Below are positions 21,422 to 33,091 of a stretch of DNA of 64,000 nucleotides, in pieces (within the stretch, counting starts at the first letter, position 1; each line of letters starts with the position of its first letter). The stretch comes from Cercophora sp. LCS_1 (Eukaryota; Ascomycota; Sordariomycetes; Sordariales; Lasiosphaeriaceae). The position numbers and the translations under genes are program-made. The notes under the pieces were generated by a model, which was given only the letters and a program-made list of their open reading frames with translations, did not search any database and was not told where the DNA came from. The stretch is from assembly GCA_036250225.1 (NCBI GenBank), contig JAPZLL010000054.1:62001-126000 (forward strand), given 5' to 3'.

Positions 21422-21819
21422 CTACTTCTTCAACTCGCCATCGGACGCCAGATCCGGCTCCTCTGGCTCCGGCTTTTCTGGCTCTGGCGCTTTCGGAGCA
21501 GGCTTTTCCGGTGCATTTTCTCCCTCGCCGGAAGGAATGACTACAGTGTATCTTAGTCAGTACCGACTTGGGCAAAGTCGCAAGCGGGAAGCTCGAGACT
21601 CGGAGCAGGAAAGAAAAAAAAAATGAAAGGGCTTCTCATACTTCCATTCCCCGCAGCCATATACGGGATCACAGTTCTTCCGCCAAGTGGTCCTTCAATC
21701 GGCTTGTACCACTCCTTCCAGGGCTGTCTGAGGTTCGAAGAGTCCGCAAGCTCCATCGCGATGAAAGACCCCAACACGAATGCGTCAAGACAAGCGAGGT
21801 GACCGGCCGTGCTTCTCCT
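21422..21819 (-). CDS. 3' part of an unidentified gene with acidic Pro/Glu tail
   Basis: Two exons join well: about 21819-21642 and 21540-21422, across a 101-bp intron (GTATGA donor, CTGAC branch, GTAG acceptor). The first reads TAGHLACLDAFVLGSFIAME with a possible membrane segment, then EWYKPIEGPLGGRTVIPYMA; the second gives IIPSGEGENAPEKPAPKAPE and continues Pro/Glu-rich to a TAG at 21422-21424. The 5' part is not resolved; open but unconvincing frames extend to 22336. It runs divergently from the oxygenase gene. No family is recognised. Confidence 0.4.
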
Positions 21820-22934
21820 CTGTCCAGCTGAAGAGAAAAGACTGTTGCGTCGAAGCTCGAAGCAAAGGACAAAGCCATTCCTGCTCGCTCTACATTTGTG
21901 TCCCAGTTGATATATCTGGTAATTTATGTTGCTATTCAGTGGTCCGACGGTTGGGCAACAAGAACTTCGGTTCAATATCCTGCTGCATGTCCCGATGCCA
22001 GCCCGAGTGTTGCGATCAGGTGGTTTCCTCCGCTCCATGCCTCAGGTGGACGCACCACGTTGCCAAACCTGGCAATGAGCCGCACTTGACTCACAGTCAA
22101 ACCTGCCCTGGTGGGCAAGTCTCTGTCCAAGCTCACTGCGCCAGGCGTGTACAAACCAGGCGTCGTCCATCACTGGCAGGCATCTGGCTCCCATATTCTG
22201 CAAGAATGTGGTGTGTCTGTGGATTGAGGCCCAAGGGAAACCCGAACACGACCCCTCTTCTCACGGTCTGAAAGCGTCTACAGCGGCCCTTTGGTGTGCT
22301 CGCAGGTGTGATGAGGCTCAAAGATAGCTCACTCATTGGTATGACTGAAGAGGAGGTTGGGCTCGGTGCGTGGGCACTCGACGTGGCCGGGCGCTGTCTG
22401 GTACACTACTCTACCGGCATTTCTGGTTGGGTCCTTCCAGGTGATGCGGGTGCTGCAGTCATTTATCATCTTCTTTTTTCACGATTGCCGCGGTGGCTGT
22501 GAGGGTGAGAACCACAATTGGTCGCCCGCGCTGCGGGCAGCCACCCTCTCTGCAACCACTTTGTCACCCCCGCGCGGTGTGCTTGGCGTCCAGCGTGTGA
22601 TGGGGAATCTTTCTCGGTGGTGTGCTAGACAGCCCCCGCAGCAGCATCCGACGACGCTGTGGACGACTGGTAGTCGGGAACGAGGGGGTCAAGAAGAAGG
22701 AGATAGAGAGGATGAAACTACCTGTGACAGCATAGCGTAAGATAATCCCAAAGAGCGTTGCCTAGGCTAGTCTCAGGAGAGACGAGCCTGAACGGGGATG
22801 ACAGATTAAAACGGAAGCGAAAGAAGAAAGTGCAGGTCATCATAACCTCACTCCCTTCCACCTCAAACTTTCACGCCCTCCCACACTGCGGAGCAAATGG
22901 GGCGGTCGGAAACGGGGCCACCTGGCATGACCAT
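21820..22934. other. Possible upstream exons, otherwise no gene seen
   Basis: Minus frames at 22133-22336 and 21972-22154 have coding-like segments that may be upstream exons of the 21.4-kb gene, but no consistent splicing was found. Bases 22340-22930 show nothing beyond short frames and are the 3' flank of the NLR gene. Confidence 0.3.
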
Positions 22935-25900
22935 CTACCGAGACCAAAACATGACCAATTCGTCAAAGTCGTGCTCCTCTCCCGGCAGCACATCCGATCC
23001 GAGGATTTCGCGTCTGATCTCCTCGGCCTCATTGATCAACCGGGTCCCATCCTCAAGCCTCCCGGAGTCCTGAAGCACGCAGCCCAGCTTATACTTTGTG
23101 CGGGCTCTCTCGTTGCGGTACCAAGTCGGTCGGGCCTCAAACGTGACGAGCGCTTGGTTGAGTAAGTCCCTGTGACGCATGCCGGGCGCGTGCTCTGGTC
23201 AGCAACAGCTCGCGCTCCTGTCCCAGCAAATGCAACGTACACTGCCTGGGCGTATGCCCTGCGGGCATGATAATGCCACCCCACCTTGTAACACAGGTCT
23301 GCGGTTCGGTGGTGCTTGTCGCCGAGTGTTTCCCGGTAGATCTTGAGGGTTTCCGAGTGCGTCTTGAACGCCTTGCTCATTTCTCCTCGCGCGATCTGAA
23401 GATTCCCTAGCGGATACATGATGTACTCAGTCCTAGCTTGCCGTTAGAGCAGTCCTAGTTTCCCTAGGCGGCCGAACAGGGTGGCGGAAGGGATCTTGCT
23501 CATTCGCTTACCGGAAACCCCTGTCAGGAGTGGTGTTGATGAGAGGCTCGATGACGCGTTGGGCCGCATCAAGCTTTCCCTGCCAGATCAAGCAGAACGC
23601 AAGATTCCCGCCCTATGAAGCACCAATGTCAGAGATGCTGCGCGCCTGTCAACAACAGCACTCACATAAAGTCGCCTGTCGGCATCCAGACCCTCAAATG
23701 CATCAAAACACTTGCGATACCACTTCTCCGCCTCTTCATATTGGCCCATCCCGTGGGCTCCATTTCCCATGCCACCCAGCCCAAAGCACAAACGGATGTC
23801 TGGCGATTGTAGCAGATTGGCGCTGGCCGCCCGTTGAATGGCTTCGTGCTGGAGCTTGAAGTTGTTCTGTGCCTCCCTCGGTTGGTTCGTTTCCGTGGCC
23901 ACAGATGCCCTTGCTCCGTAGATATCCGCCAGAATCAGTTCGCAGCCATCGTGGTTGCGGCAGTGGTGTTCAGCGGCTTGCAAAAGCGGTTCCGAATGCT
24001 CAAAGGTTCCCCGCTCATAATTGTGCCTACAGATTTCACAAGGTTAGATAGGTAGGCTTCGTTCAACGACAGGGTGATAACGACGATCAAGGAGATGAGA
24101 AGTACCACGAAGCGTTGTATAAAAGTTCAGCGAATTCGAACGACCCAACAAAGGGTGAGGATGCGTGGTCCCGCTGTGAGCTCTCGTAATACCGACACAG
24201 CGAAAAGACATGGGGCAGCAATTTTGCCTGCGCAGGCCACAAATCGGGACGGTGTCTGTTTTTCCGAGGGGCAACCGGCCACATGTGATGCACAAGACTC
24301 GTCGCCGTGTGGAACGCCTTTTGTCTGTTCTGGGGCGCCATGCGCCGCTGGCAATCCGCTTGCACCAGTCTGTGCATGGAGAGCGTTCCTGTCGCCTCGT
24401 TTTGGTCCAGCAAAGAGCTTCGCAGGATCATGCCCTTTTGCTTGGCAAACTTTTTCGAATCGCGGGCGCCGCCGCCGCCGATGGTGGACTGAGCGGTACC
24501 ACCGGCTGCCAACACCCGGTCTGCGGCTTGAGCCAGCATTTCCAGCTCTACCGCGTCGGGGTTGAGAAAGGAAAGCACCCTGACAAGGTCCTGGCAGTCC
24601 TCGGAGAGATCGTCAAAGTTCTTGGACCATACGTTGCGAAGTGTGTGATGATAAGGTTCCTCATTTGGATTGCGAAAAAGGCGTGTACCGTCTGCCAAAG
24701 TGAAGAGATCACGGTAGTCGTAATCGGAGAGGAACTCGGTGAAGAGACAGCGCTCGTTGACGATCAAGGCAGCCGCCTGGTAGATTCCGAGTGGCAGACA
24801 CCCAAGGCGATTGACCGCCTTTCGAGCCGCTTCAAGTTGGTCCCGATGCCCATCCTTGCCGCCGGCACGTGTGAGGTTCGTTTCTGCCATGGGAGCGTTG
24901 ATGGTTTCCCTGCCGGTAAGCTTCAACAGCAAACTTACAGCTTCGGCTTCCTGCATGGTTTGGAGGACCTGACCGCCGAACCTGGTGACAAGCGTTGTGT
25001 CCCTGCTGGTAATCAAGATTGATCCTTTGTCGCTCTTCGGCCAAAACTCGAACAGCGAGTCATCTGGCTTGTCGGCGTTGTCAAGTATCAAGAGCCACGG
25101 GACAGCTGCACAAAAGTCAGCATCTCGGACGCGGGTCGGCAAAAGGCGAAGCTCACTCGTCTGTCCAAACCACCTCATTAGTTGCTCGCAGCTGTGACGG
25201 TCGTCCGCTTCGTTGGGATCTACGAGGCCTAGCTCGACGGAGAAGCGCGCAAAGTCGGCGAGGAGGTTCCTTGGCTCATCGGCGTGGGCAAAAAAAACTG
25301 CTTGGTACGAATACAAACTGTCCATGGCATAGCGTATCGCAACCTGAGTTTTGCCGACACCACCTAGTCCACAAAGGGCGAACACCGCTTGTGCCTTGAG
25401 TTTCCCGGACGGCCTGTCGGGCCGGAGGGACTCATGAATGCTGACTAGGACGTCTGATCTGCCGGTAAACTTGACGTTCTCTTTGTGAGGGAAAATACTC
25501 TGGTAAGGAAGATTAATTCGGCACGCGTGAGCTTCTCTCGAGTGTTCGAATTCGATGGAGCTGGTGGAACTACACGGAGATCCATTCAAGGGTGTCGAAA
25601 CCGGCGTCTCGAACTCATCATCGCTGCTTATCGGCCTTCCTGATATCTGGTCATTTTTATAAGCAGCCAACATCTTGTTCAAGACCTCGATGATCAGCTT
25701 GAACACGGGATCCCCTCGGTTCGGGAACTTGGAGATCTGATGGTGATCCATATCAACCTGGAAGAACTCCTCGTTGCTCAGGTTAAGTCGAGCGAGTGGC
25801 TCCGCGCAAAGCTTTGAAACAAAAGGTCAGCTTCCGGAAACCTTGACAGGCCTGACAGCGCTAGCAACAGTAACAATGAGCGCGACAATGGTATGAACGA

Positions 25901-26749
25901 TGCTGACTAACAACCGAGGGCTTCCGGAGCCTCCCGAACCAGCGGCGCTCGTTCGAGTGCGTCTTTTGCTTCTCGCAATAGCTCCAGATTGGGAAGCGGA
26001 TCTCCAGCCTCTTGAACTTTTCCAAAGTCTCTTTCAGCTTCTGCCACTCCCCAGACCCCTGAAAGTACGGACTGTTCTTGGGTTTGACGAGGGGGATGTT
26101 CAACTCGAGCGCGGCGCATCGGAGGCAGTCGTTTTCGAAGCTTGCCGGGGCGTGGTTGTGGATGCATCCGAAGAAGAGCACTCCAATGGTGCTTTCGAGA
26201 ATCGATTGGAACTCGGGGTTCTCCTTAGCGTTTATGAGAGCCTGTTCCGATCATGACAAGGGCAGTTAGCAACCTGTCGAACGCAGCCAAGGGGCCAGAG
26301 ATGGAGAACTGCGAGCAGACCAACCTTTTTGAGGATCATCCCACCAAAGCTGTGGCAAATGAAAACCAGAGGGCGATTCATTTCCCTAGGCTCCGACCGC
26401 TGGTGGACGAGGTCGTAAAGAAGCGTCGTCCCTTTGCGCAGGATTTGCAACCACAATACATCGGACCGGGAGAACCCATAGCGGAAGAGGAGGACGCGTG
26501 TTGTCGGGAAATGATGTGAAAAGACGCCCTGAATCCACTTCGTTTCATCGCGAGGCTGGTATGTTGGTAATAGTTGTGGGAGGCTCGGTATGGAGACGAT
26601 GCTGCGATCGAGTGTGTGTGCGATTAGCGCTCTGGCAAGCTGGCGAGGGTGGTAAGGGCAGAGTGTGCTTACTCGACATCGGGGCTTGGTCCGCCGTCGC
26701 ATATCACTCTGAGGCTGGCATCGGGAGATACGGGCTCTTCGGCTATCAT
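22935..26749 (-). CDS. NLR/STAND protein: alpha/beta-hydrolase, NB-ARC and TPR domains
   Basis: Eight exons join in phase: 26749-26673, 26601-26325, 26241-25915, 25811-24106, 24026-23666, 23612-23512, 23432-23243 and 23192-22935, giving 1,098 aa. Residues 1-227 form a serine-hydrolase-like effector with the nucleophile elbow CHSFGG (Ser110). The NB-ARC switch has P-loop GLGGVGKT (375-382), Walker B LLILDNAD (467-474), sensor GSILITSR (490-497), GCLPL (564-568) and the MHRLVQ motif (706-711). From about 750 TPR-type helices follow, such as GQYEEAEKWYRKCFDAFEG. The layout matches SesB-like fungal NLRs in which ligand-driven oligomerisation activates the effector, usually in self/non-self recognition and cell death. 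TPR copies look diverged, not near-identical. No break is visible. The upstream region has no known control element. Confidence 0.9.
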
Positions 26750-27811
26750 TCTGGGTCCCTGCAGCAAGCCAGCAGGCTCGCCTCGCGCTGTCGAGATAGA
26801 ATGCTCATAGAGCATGACCCGATGTTGGAAGGGATCAAGTTTTTGCGGATGGCGGATTTGGGAGGGTTATTACGCACTGACATGGAGCGGTCAACCTGGA
26901 ATAGCCCGCCCAAAGCGAAGCGCAGAAGCATTCCTCCTCTGGAGTGCAATTCTTCGAGGCTCTTTGCAGTGGGGGGGGTGGTGGCACTACTGCAGATTGC
27001 TGCAAGCCCACGCTCCCGCCGCTGTCGCAGAGGCAGAAAGCAGATGACGGGCGCGGGGGCCAAACACCCAACAGCGGATGTGACATTCTACGAGAAGCAC
27101 GCAAGACACTGTGATACCGTTTGCGATTTTTGAGGGGAGGACCGGCACAAAACAGAACAGCGTACCGTAGAACACCGGTTTATTGACGAACTTGCTTGCG
27201 CTCCAAGTCTCCCCTGGCTCGGCTGCAGTCCGTCCAAAGAGCGAAAGAGCCGTCCCCTCCTCGAGATGCATGGGGGAGGGGGCCTTGAAATGCAGACAGC
27301 CTTTTCCTAATTCGCGACTTACTGCTTGCCAGCACTGCATGCCGTTCAACACACCTTTTCGGGCGCTTAGGTACATAAATACCCCGCATGCTAATGTAAT
27401 TGGACCCACAACGTTCAATGGAGCCCAAACATTCGTCCATTCGTGTGGTTGCTCTCGGGTTCCATGCATCGTGTGCGCCGGTCGCGCAGACAAGCCCTGA
27501 CAGTTTGAGGTAAAAGTACCTTGCCCAACCGTGTCTCACTTGCCGGAAACGGAGCCCTCGAAAGGGTCCGCAAGAGTGAGGCAAGTGACGCCGTAAATTC
27601 TGATGTCATTCGTCGGTAGGTACCTGTGTTTGCATCCTGAAGCGGTGAAATCTTGACTTGGCGAGTGCTACCGCCCGTGATAACTTTTTCTTTTGGGAAG
27701 CCAGATGTACTGATGTGTCGGAACGCAACCTCCTAATGTGCGGTTGGGTTAGCTGACTCGGAAGATGTGACCCAAGACATGCCAAGAATCGTGAATAGAC
27801 CTGAACCGGCC
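26750..27811. other. Upstream region of the NLR gene and 3' flank of membrane-protein gene
   Basis: Overlapping short frames on both strands (for example 27183-27500 plus and 27180-27584 minus) show no motif. A run of nine G near 26971-26979 is present. Nothing else is supported. Confidence 0.4.
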
Positions 27812-28693
27812 TCATGTACGCGAAGGCTGCCCCGCGTGGTACGGCGGTGGCGGACTATTCTTGCTAGCCGTATTCCTCCCCATAGAGCGATAACCACCAG
27901 CCCCATTCCCGATCAATGGCCTCCGTTCCTCCCAATCCCTATCACTCTCTGTGCTGTCATGCCGACCTCTCCTAACCCAAAACCAACCAGAACCCACAAG
28001 CAACACAGCAAAAATCAACGCAGCAGTACCCGCAGCCGCAGCCAAAGCCGAAGGCGACAACAAATCCACATCCCGCGCGGGAACCGTAGTCGTCACGCCC
28101 GGAACCGGCAGCGTCATCGTCGTCGTTGTTCGAGCAGTCGTAGTATACGTCGTCACCCCCGGGAAATCCCCCGACTGGTGCCGCACTTGCACGCTGTAAG
28201 CATTCATGCCACCCGCCGTTTCCGTCGTCATGAACATCGAACCGGTGACGCCGCTCATGGAGATGGTGATGGATGTTAGCGTGACGGTCGGGGTGAAGAC
28301 GCTTGTGCAGCCGAGGGTTGAGAGCCACGGGTTTCTGTCGTCGGGGGTGTTGCAGGCGTAGAGGGTTGACGAATAGCTGTTTTGCCACGTCAGTTGCTGC
28401 CATGTGGAGCGGTGTGGTTAGACGAACCTGGGACAGCAAGTCACGACTGTTTCGACATCGGTGTTGATGGTGTTGAGTGAGATGCAGGCGGTGGTGTAGC
28501 CGACGGGACATTGGGCGGGTGAGTAGTAGCCCCCGTAGACTTCGGGGTTGTAACGGTCGGGGAAGCATCGCCAGGTATTGAGTGGCGCTTGCATGTAGGT
28601 TGCCCGTCCTTCGGTCGCGAAGAGGTAGACGTTTGTGGCCGAACATCCCGCTGGCGGGGTGTAGCCAGTTGTGAGGGCGCCGAAATTGGTCAT
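27812..28693 (-). CDS. Mucin-like single-pass membrane protein, two exons
   Basis: Exons 28693-28428 and 28376-27812, joined across a 51-bp intron (GTTCGT donor, CTGAC branch, CAG), give 276 aa. The N-terminal half is Cys- and Pro-rich (TPPAGCSATNVYLFA, GYYSPAQCPVGYTTAC, VTCCPRSY), a layout common in fungal wall-facing proteins that lack a classical signal peptide. A Thr-rich stalk (VTTYTTTARTTTT) is followed by one membrane helix (ALAAAAGTAALIFAVLLVG), then a basic WFWVRRGR stop-transfer and a short cytoplasmic tail with PPPPYHA. It may act as a cell-surface sensor or wall protein; this is inferred from layout only. A damaged gene of the same design lies at 37186-37728. Confidence 0.75.
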
Positions 28694-28982
28694 GGTGTCA
28701 ACACTGGGTCAAGTTGCGTCTGTGTAGCAGGGCAACGATGTGTACTTGGGGTGGTGTTGAGCGCGTAAAGTCGATGTGAGGTCTGCTTGCTTGCAATGTC
28801 GTCGGTCGGGTAGCAAATGGACCGACATCTCTGATTTGCTGACAGACATGCTACCCCGCCTGTTTACGCCAATCAAGGACATGCTGTGTTACACAGAGCC
28901 CGGAAATATCCGTGTGTTTTGTCCCCTCGTTCAACTTGCGGCACCCTGTGCAGGATTAGGTACAAACATTAAATCAAAGAAA

Positions 28983-31595
28983 TTAATAATACACCGGCCT
29001 CACCCTCCCAGTCAACCTCCTCATTATCCTCCACAACGCGGCGCGACGTCTGCCGCGCTCCCTGGCCTCATTTGGCAACGCATCATCCGAACTCTCATCA
29101 AACTCCTCACGCAACGGCGATAGCACTACAATTCGTCTTGAAGCAGAAGACATTTGCCGACCCACATAACTATATGCCTGCACGTAGCTGGGATACTGGG
29201 CATCGTAAGCCTGAGGCGGGGTGCGCATGTTCGACTCGTCAAAGATAGAAATGGCTAATCCATAATACTCCGGCATGGGCTGTGTCTGGGGCATCTCAGT
29301 GCTATCCGGTGTAGACACCCGCGGGGCCTGAGAAAATCCATCCCACATGAACCAGGGCGAGAAATTTTGTTCTGGGCTATCCTGCGGTGCCGAATTGTAC
29401 TCACGCACGGGGAAGTCTGGGCCACGAGAAGCGACATAAGATTCTGCAGCTTGGGTTGGAATGTCCGGAGGTTGCGGTGGCCGCCGCACAGGGGGACTAA
29501 GAAACGGGGGCTGGCCCAAAGGCTGTGTTGGCTGTAGTCTCTCGTTCGTAGCAGAGTTGGCTGCCACTTTGTCATCATCTTCGGCACGGGGAGACTCGTA
29601 ACTCCCGGGTGCTCTAGCAGATGGAGATGTCGTCATCTGCTGGAAAAGAGACGGCACGGCTGGTATTTCAGGCCGAGGCGAACCTCGACTGGATGGAGAA
29701 CTCGAGTACGTTATATATGGCCGCACGGATAGCGTGACCGAGTTTCGGGCACTACCTGTCTCACGGTTTGCGGCAAATGGCGGAGCTGGCGGATCTTGCA
29801 TCTCAAGAGGCAAACGATCGCCATGTTCGGCATTGGCCAGCTGCCGAGGTGGCGTTGGCGGGCTGACCTGCTTGGGTGGTGGAGGAGTCTTGTCCGAAAC
29901 CTGGATGGAGATGTAGGGCCGACCCTGTTGCTCCATGGCCACTAGGGTGACGTCGATGCTTGGTATGTCCTCCCCCAATAGCGCGCAGAGATCATCGGGT
30001 GCAGTATTCCGGTCAGCCGAGTTTTGTACGTCCTGCATCTTCTTTTCGATTTTGGTGAAGGCTGTGGCAAGGTCCTGTGATGGAGTGATTCCAAGTTGGA
30101 AACACCAGCTTTTCCACCGCAGGGCGTCGAGTCTCTGGATTCCGACAACCACGTCGACAAGTCGTCGTCGGGTTCTGTCTTCGTTGTGGCGGCGTCTCAC
30201 GAAACGGAAGGCGGCCACAAGTCGAGGCTCTCGGGTGTAGTCGACTGTCATGGTCATGGTGTGGGAACTCCAGTTGGACCTGGGGGTTGCATCCAAAAGA
30301 GCGTAGGGCGATCCGCCCTTCAGGGAGAATATGGGGATTGCCATGGGGTTATGGTCTGGACAACATGGCTGGTTGCTTGGGGAGATTTGGATTCGAGGCA
30401 GACTGTGGTAAAGAGGCGTTTGGCGGACATAGATGGTACGGTAGCCATCCCTGTTTTGTTGTTGTGAGTCGGGTGGTGGCGGAAGCGGAGCCCATTGTAT
30501 CGGTGAGATGATGTGCACCCGGGCGTATTGGTCCTCGGAAAGACGCCGCAGTCGAATAGCGGGCCGACAGTGGCGACCTCCTCGGAGAACGTCGCAGTCC
30601 AGGATGGCAAAGTAATCTTCCTCCACTGGGTCGTCCTGCACGTCCCGGAAACTCCCGACCGGGCTGAGATAGAGCTGTATGCGGAGGCCTTGGCTCGTCA
30701 TGGCACAGGGGACAGTAGCTTGTGTGTTCACTCCTGGGAGTGGTTCGATGTGGATCGAATGCTTGAATTCGGCCGGCGACGGGGCCAGGAGGCCGAAGAG
30801 GGTGTCTAACTCTACCTTGCCGTCATTTTCGAGAATCCAAGCAAAGAGCGACTGGTCCTCGGTTTGTTGGAGGATTTGCTCCTGGAGACGTAGAAAAGCG
30901 CGCTTTCTCCCTTCGCCGTAGAGAAGCGGCATGTTGACCCCGAACAGGCCGAGCAGACAGTATGCTGTGTCCTCGGCACGCGCCGTTCTCCTGCGCGCAG
31001 CCCATCTCATGCGCGTCGAAACACTAAGCTGACAAGGGGAGACGTTGCCGTTGAGCACGTCCACGCTGATCCCCGTGATGTCGCTGAGCTCCTGGGCGAA
31101 TCTTGGAGGACCGGATTTCCGGCCCAGAAATGTCCCGTCCTACGCGAAGAAGTCGACGTCAGATGGGGCGATGAGCTCCTGGAGGGTCCAGCCACGGGTA
31201 AACCACCGACTCGAAGAAAGCCCTGCTCGGTTTGGAACGTCGGTGAGAAAGACATAGCAAGCTGAAGCCCGCTGGTACCACTGATACATGGAATTGATGG
31301 CTTCCGTCAGCTCGGCACTACTCGTTTTGTCGATGCAGCACGTATCGACCCAGACATATTTCAAGCCGTTCTTGATCGCAAGGTTGGCGGTGGCCCTGAC
31401 TTTCAGGTAGCCCTTCCTCCCCAACACCCGCGTGCTCACTCGATCATTTCGGTTTTTGTTGCTGCCACACACGTGTCGGAGATCCTGTAGGGTGATTTCG
31501 TCGTCCTCCCACGTGTGCGAAAGAATGGCGTATGGAGGGATATTTTCGCCGTGGAACTCCTCGGGTTCCAGCTCGTCGACTTTTAGGAGGCGCAT
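28983..31595 (-). pseudogene. HET-domain protein interrupted by one in-frame TAG
   Basis: From ATG 31595 the frame gives a classic heterokaryon-incompatibility domain: PPYAILSHTWEDDEITLQDL, KYVWVDTCCIDKTSSAELTE, WYQRASACYVFLTDVP, RWFTRGWTLQELIAPSDVDF. Codon 152 is TAG (31140-31142). The same frame then continues without a break with TFLGRKSGPPRF, RMRWAARRRTARAEDTAYCL and LLGLFGVNMPLLYGEGRKRA, the normal second half of the HET region, and on to a Pro-rich C-terminus ending in a stop at 28983, 870 codons in all. A single CAG-to-TAG change explains the stop. HET proteins trigger cell death on contact with incompatible strains. Splicing out a 42-bp segment here would delete conserved residues, so an intron is unlikely. 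Sequence error or a null allele are the main options. Confidence 0.8.
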
Positions 31596-32362
31596 GGAAG
31601 CGAGGTGGAGAAGACATTGGTTTGCGGAGAGTCGGGGCTCGTCACGAGTGTCAAGAGAAAAATGTGAAAGAAAAAAAGAAAAAAGAAAACTGACCAAGGC
31701 AAGGCGTTGCCCTTCTCTAGCTTGTTCGTGTCGCCGACATCTACATCCCATGTTTTAGCACCCCGTGGCTCATGTTGCTAAATTTGGATCCTGTCGTTCA
31801 GCGCTTAGCTGCTGGGCGGCTGCTGAGGGGTTTGGCGCTTGGCAGCTCAGTGCCCCTGTCTGGGCGGTCTCAGCCTTGGGATACTGGGTGTTCCATCCGG
31901 GGTCACAATGTATACTTGGAGACGGACAACTTTCAAGTCGAACGAGAGTATTTGCTTCCAAAGTAGACCGTTCGAGTTATGACTCGGTAAACGGTACCTA
32001 TCAACCACCCTCTACCAGTCCTTTATAGCTGGATGCAATATGCATTAGTTCCCAAACAACCGAGCTATCTGTTCTCCACCGTTATAAAAAAGCACTGCCA
32101 TCATCTGGCCTATGCATTGTACAAGCAGTACCATGGCGAGTATGGTCCCTCGTTGACTGCTCGATTGTGTCCCAAGCTATGTATGTACGTCGTGTTCATC
32201 CACGAAGCCAAGGCAACACAAACGCACCCTAACGACCAAAGCCGGATGGCCCAATTCCCACGTCTTGGCTGCAGCTCAGCCGGCCGCGAACCGCGACACG
32301 TCCTAACCGCGGGGCTCAACATTTCACAACGCCACCATTTCACAAGCTGAGCCGCGTATCAA
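31596..32362. other. Intergenic region, no gene seen
   Basis: It lies between the HET gene and the fungal N-terminal-domain relic, which are divergently arranged, so it probably holds both promoters. AAAAAAGAAAAAAGAAAA runs sit near 31670-31687. Short frames on both strands look random. Confidence 0.4.
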
Positions 32363-33047
32363 ATGGACCCCCTAAGCATCGCAGCCTCGTACGCCGGCCT
32401 TCTCGGCACAGCCCTCAAACTCGGCACTGAAATCACGCAGTTTGTCATTCGCCACCGCGAGTTCAAAGATGACCTGGCGGCACCGGCACGGTAGATTGCC
32501 GATCTGAGCATGGTGCTCGCGTTGCTTGGGGATGATGTGCGTCCCACTGACAGAAATCCCAATGGAAACGAAGTCCCGGACGCCGATCGACTTGCGTAGT
32601 CAATCGGAGACGTACGGGAGTTTGAACGCAAGCGGGGGTGGTTTGGACTTGGTTTTCGACCAGCAAGAGCAGTCACTGCTGGTTGAGGTCCTGACCATGT
32701 TTGACCTTGTCCTCTTTAGAGATCTATCGCCTCACCAGGAGCAGTGGGTTTTCGACGTGGTCAGGCGTGCCAAAGAGCGGTTCCAGCCTCCATTTCCGGG
32801 TTGTCGGACCAATGTGCGGGCTATATCACTTCAGAGAGCGGCGACCAGGTTCCAGAACGGACTGGGCGGAGGGTGGCCAGGCCTGGAAGCCGGAGATGAA
32901 GCTTGCGATCAGATGCTCCAGAGATTACGAATGGAGCACCACGACTGGAAGGGATATCAGAAGCGGACGGACTTTGTCAGGGACCTTGAGCCCTGGATGG
33001 TTGAGGAGAATCAAGCGGTGGTCGCGAGGGAAGCGCTTCATTTGTAG
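32363..33047 (+). pseudogene. Fungal N-terminal-domain (NLR-associated type) gene relic
   Basis: ATG 32363 opens MDPLSIAASYAGLLGTALKL, the typical start of the fungal N-terminal domain found in many NLR-like and ankyrin proteins. In the same frame there are TAGs at 32492-32494 and 32597-32599, each a possible CAG-to-TAG change, with IADLSMVLALLGDD between. After about 32640 coding-like text moves to another frame (DLSPHQEQWVFDVVRRAKER) and ends at 33045-33047. It therefore needs at least two stop reversals and one frameshift to be read. It faces the intact UBL gene tail to tail. Confidence 0.55.
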
Positions 33048-33091
33048 GGATGCCAAGATGTCCACCAAAATGAGATGTGTACAGTACAAAT

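Noticed and set aside
24210..25022. 270-codon plus-strand ORF inside the NLR gene
   Set aside because: Shadow of the NB-ARC exon on the opposite strand, which has all expected motifs and exact splicing.
31100..31142. A 42-bp intron removing the TAG in the HET gene
   Set aside because: GT and AG ends exist, but splicing would delete the conserved block after the TLQEL motif and the intron would be unusually short.
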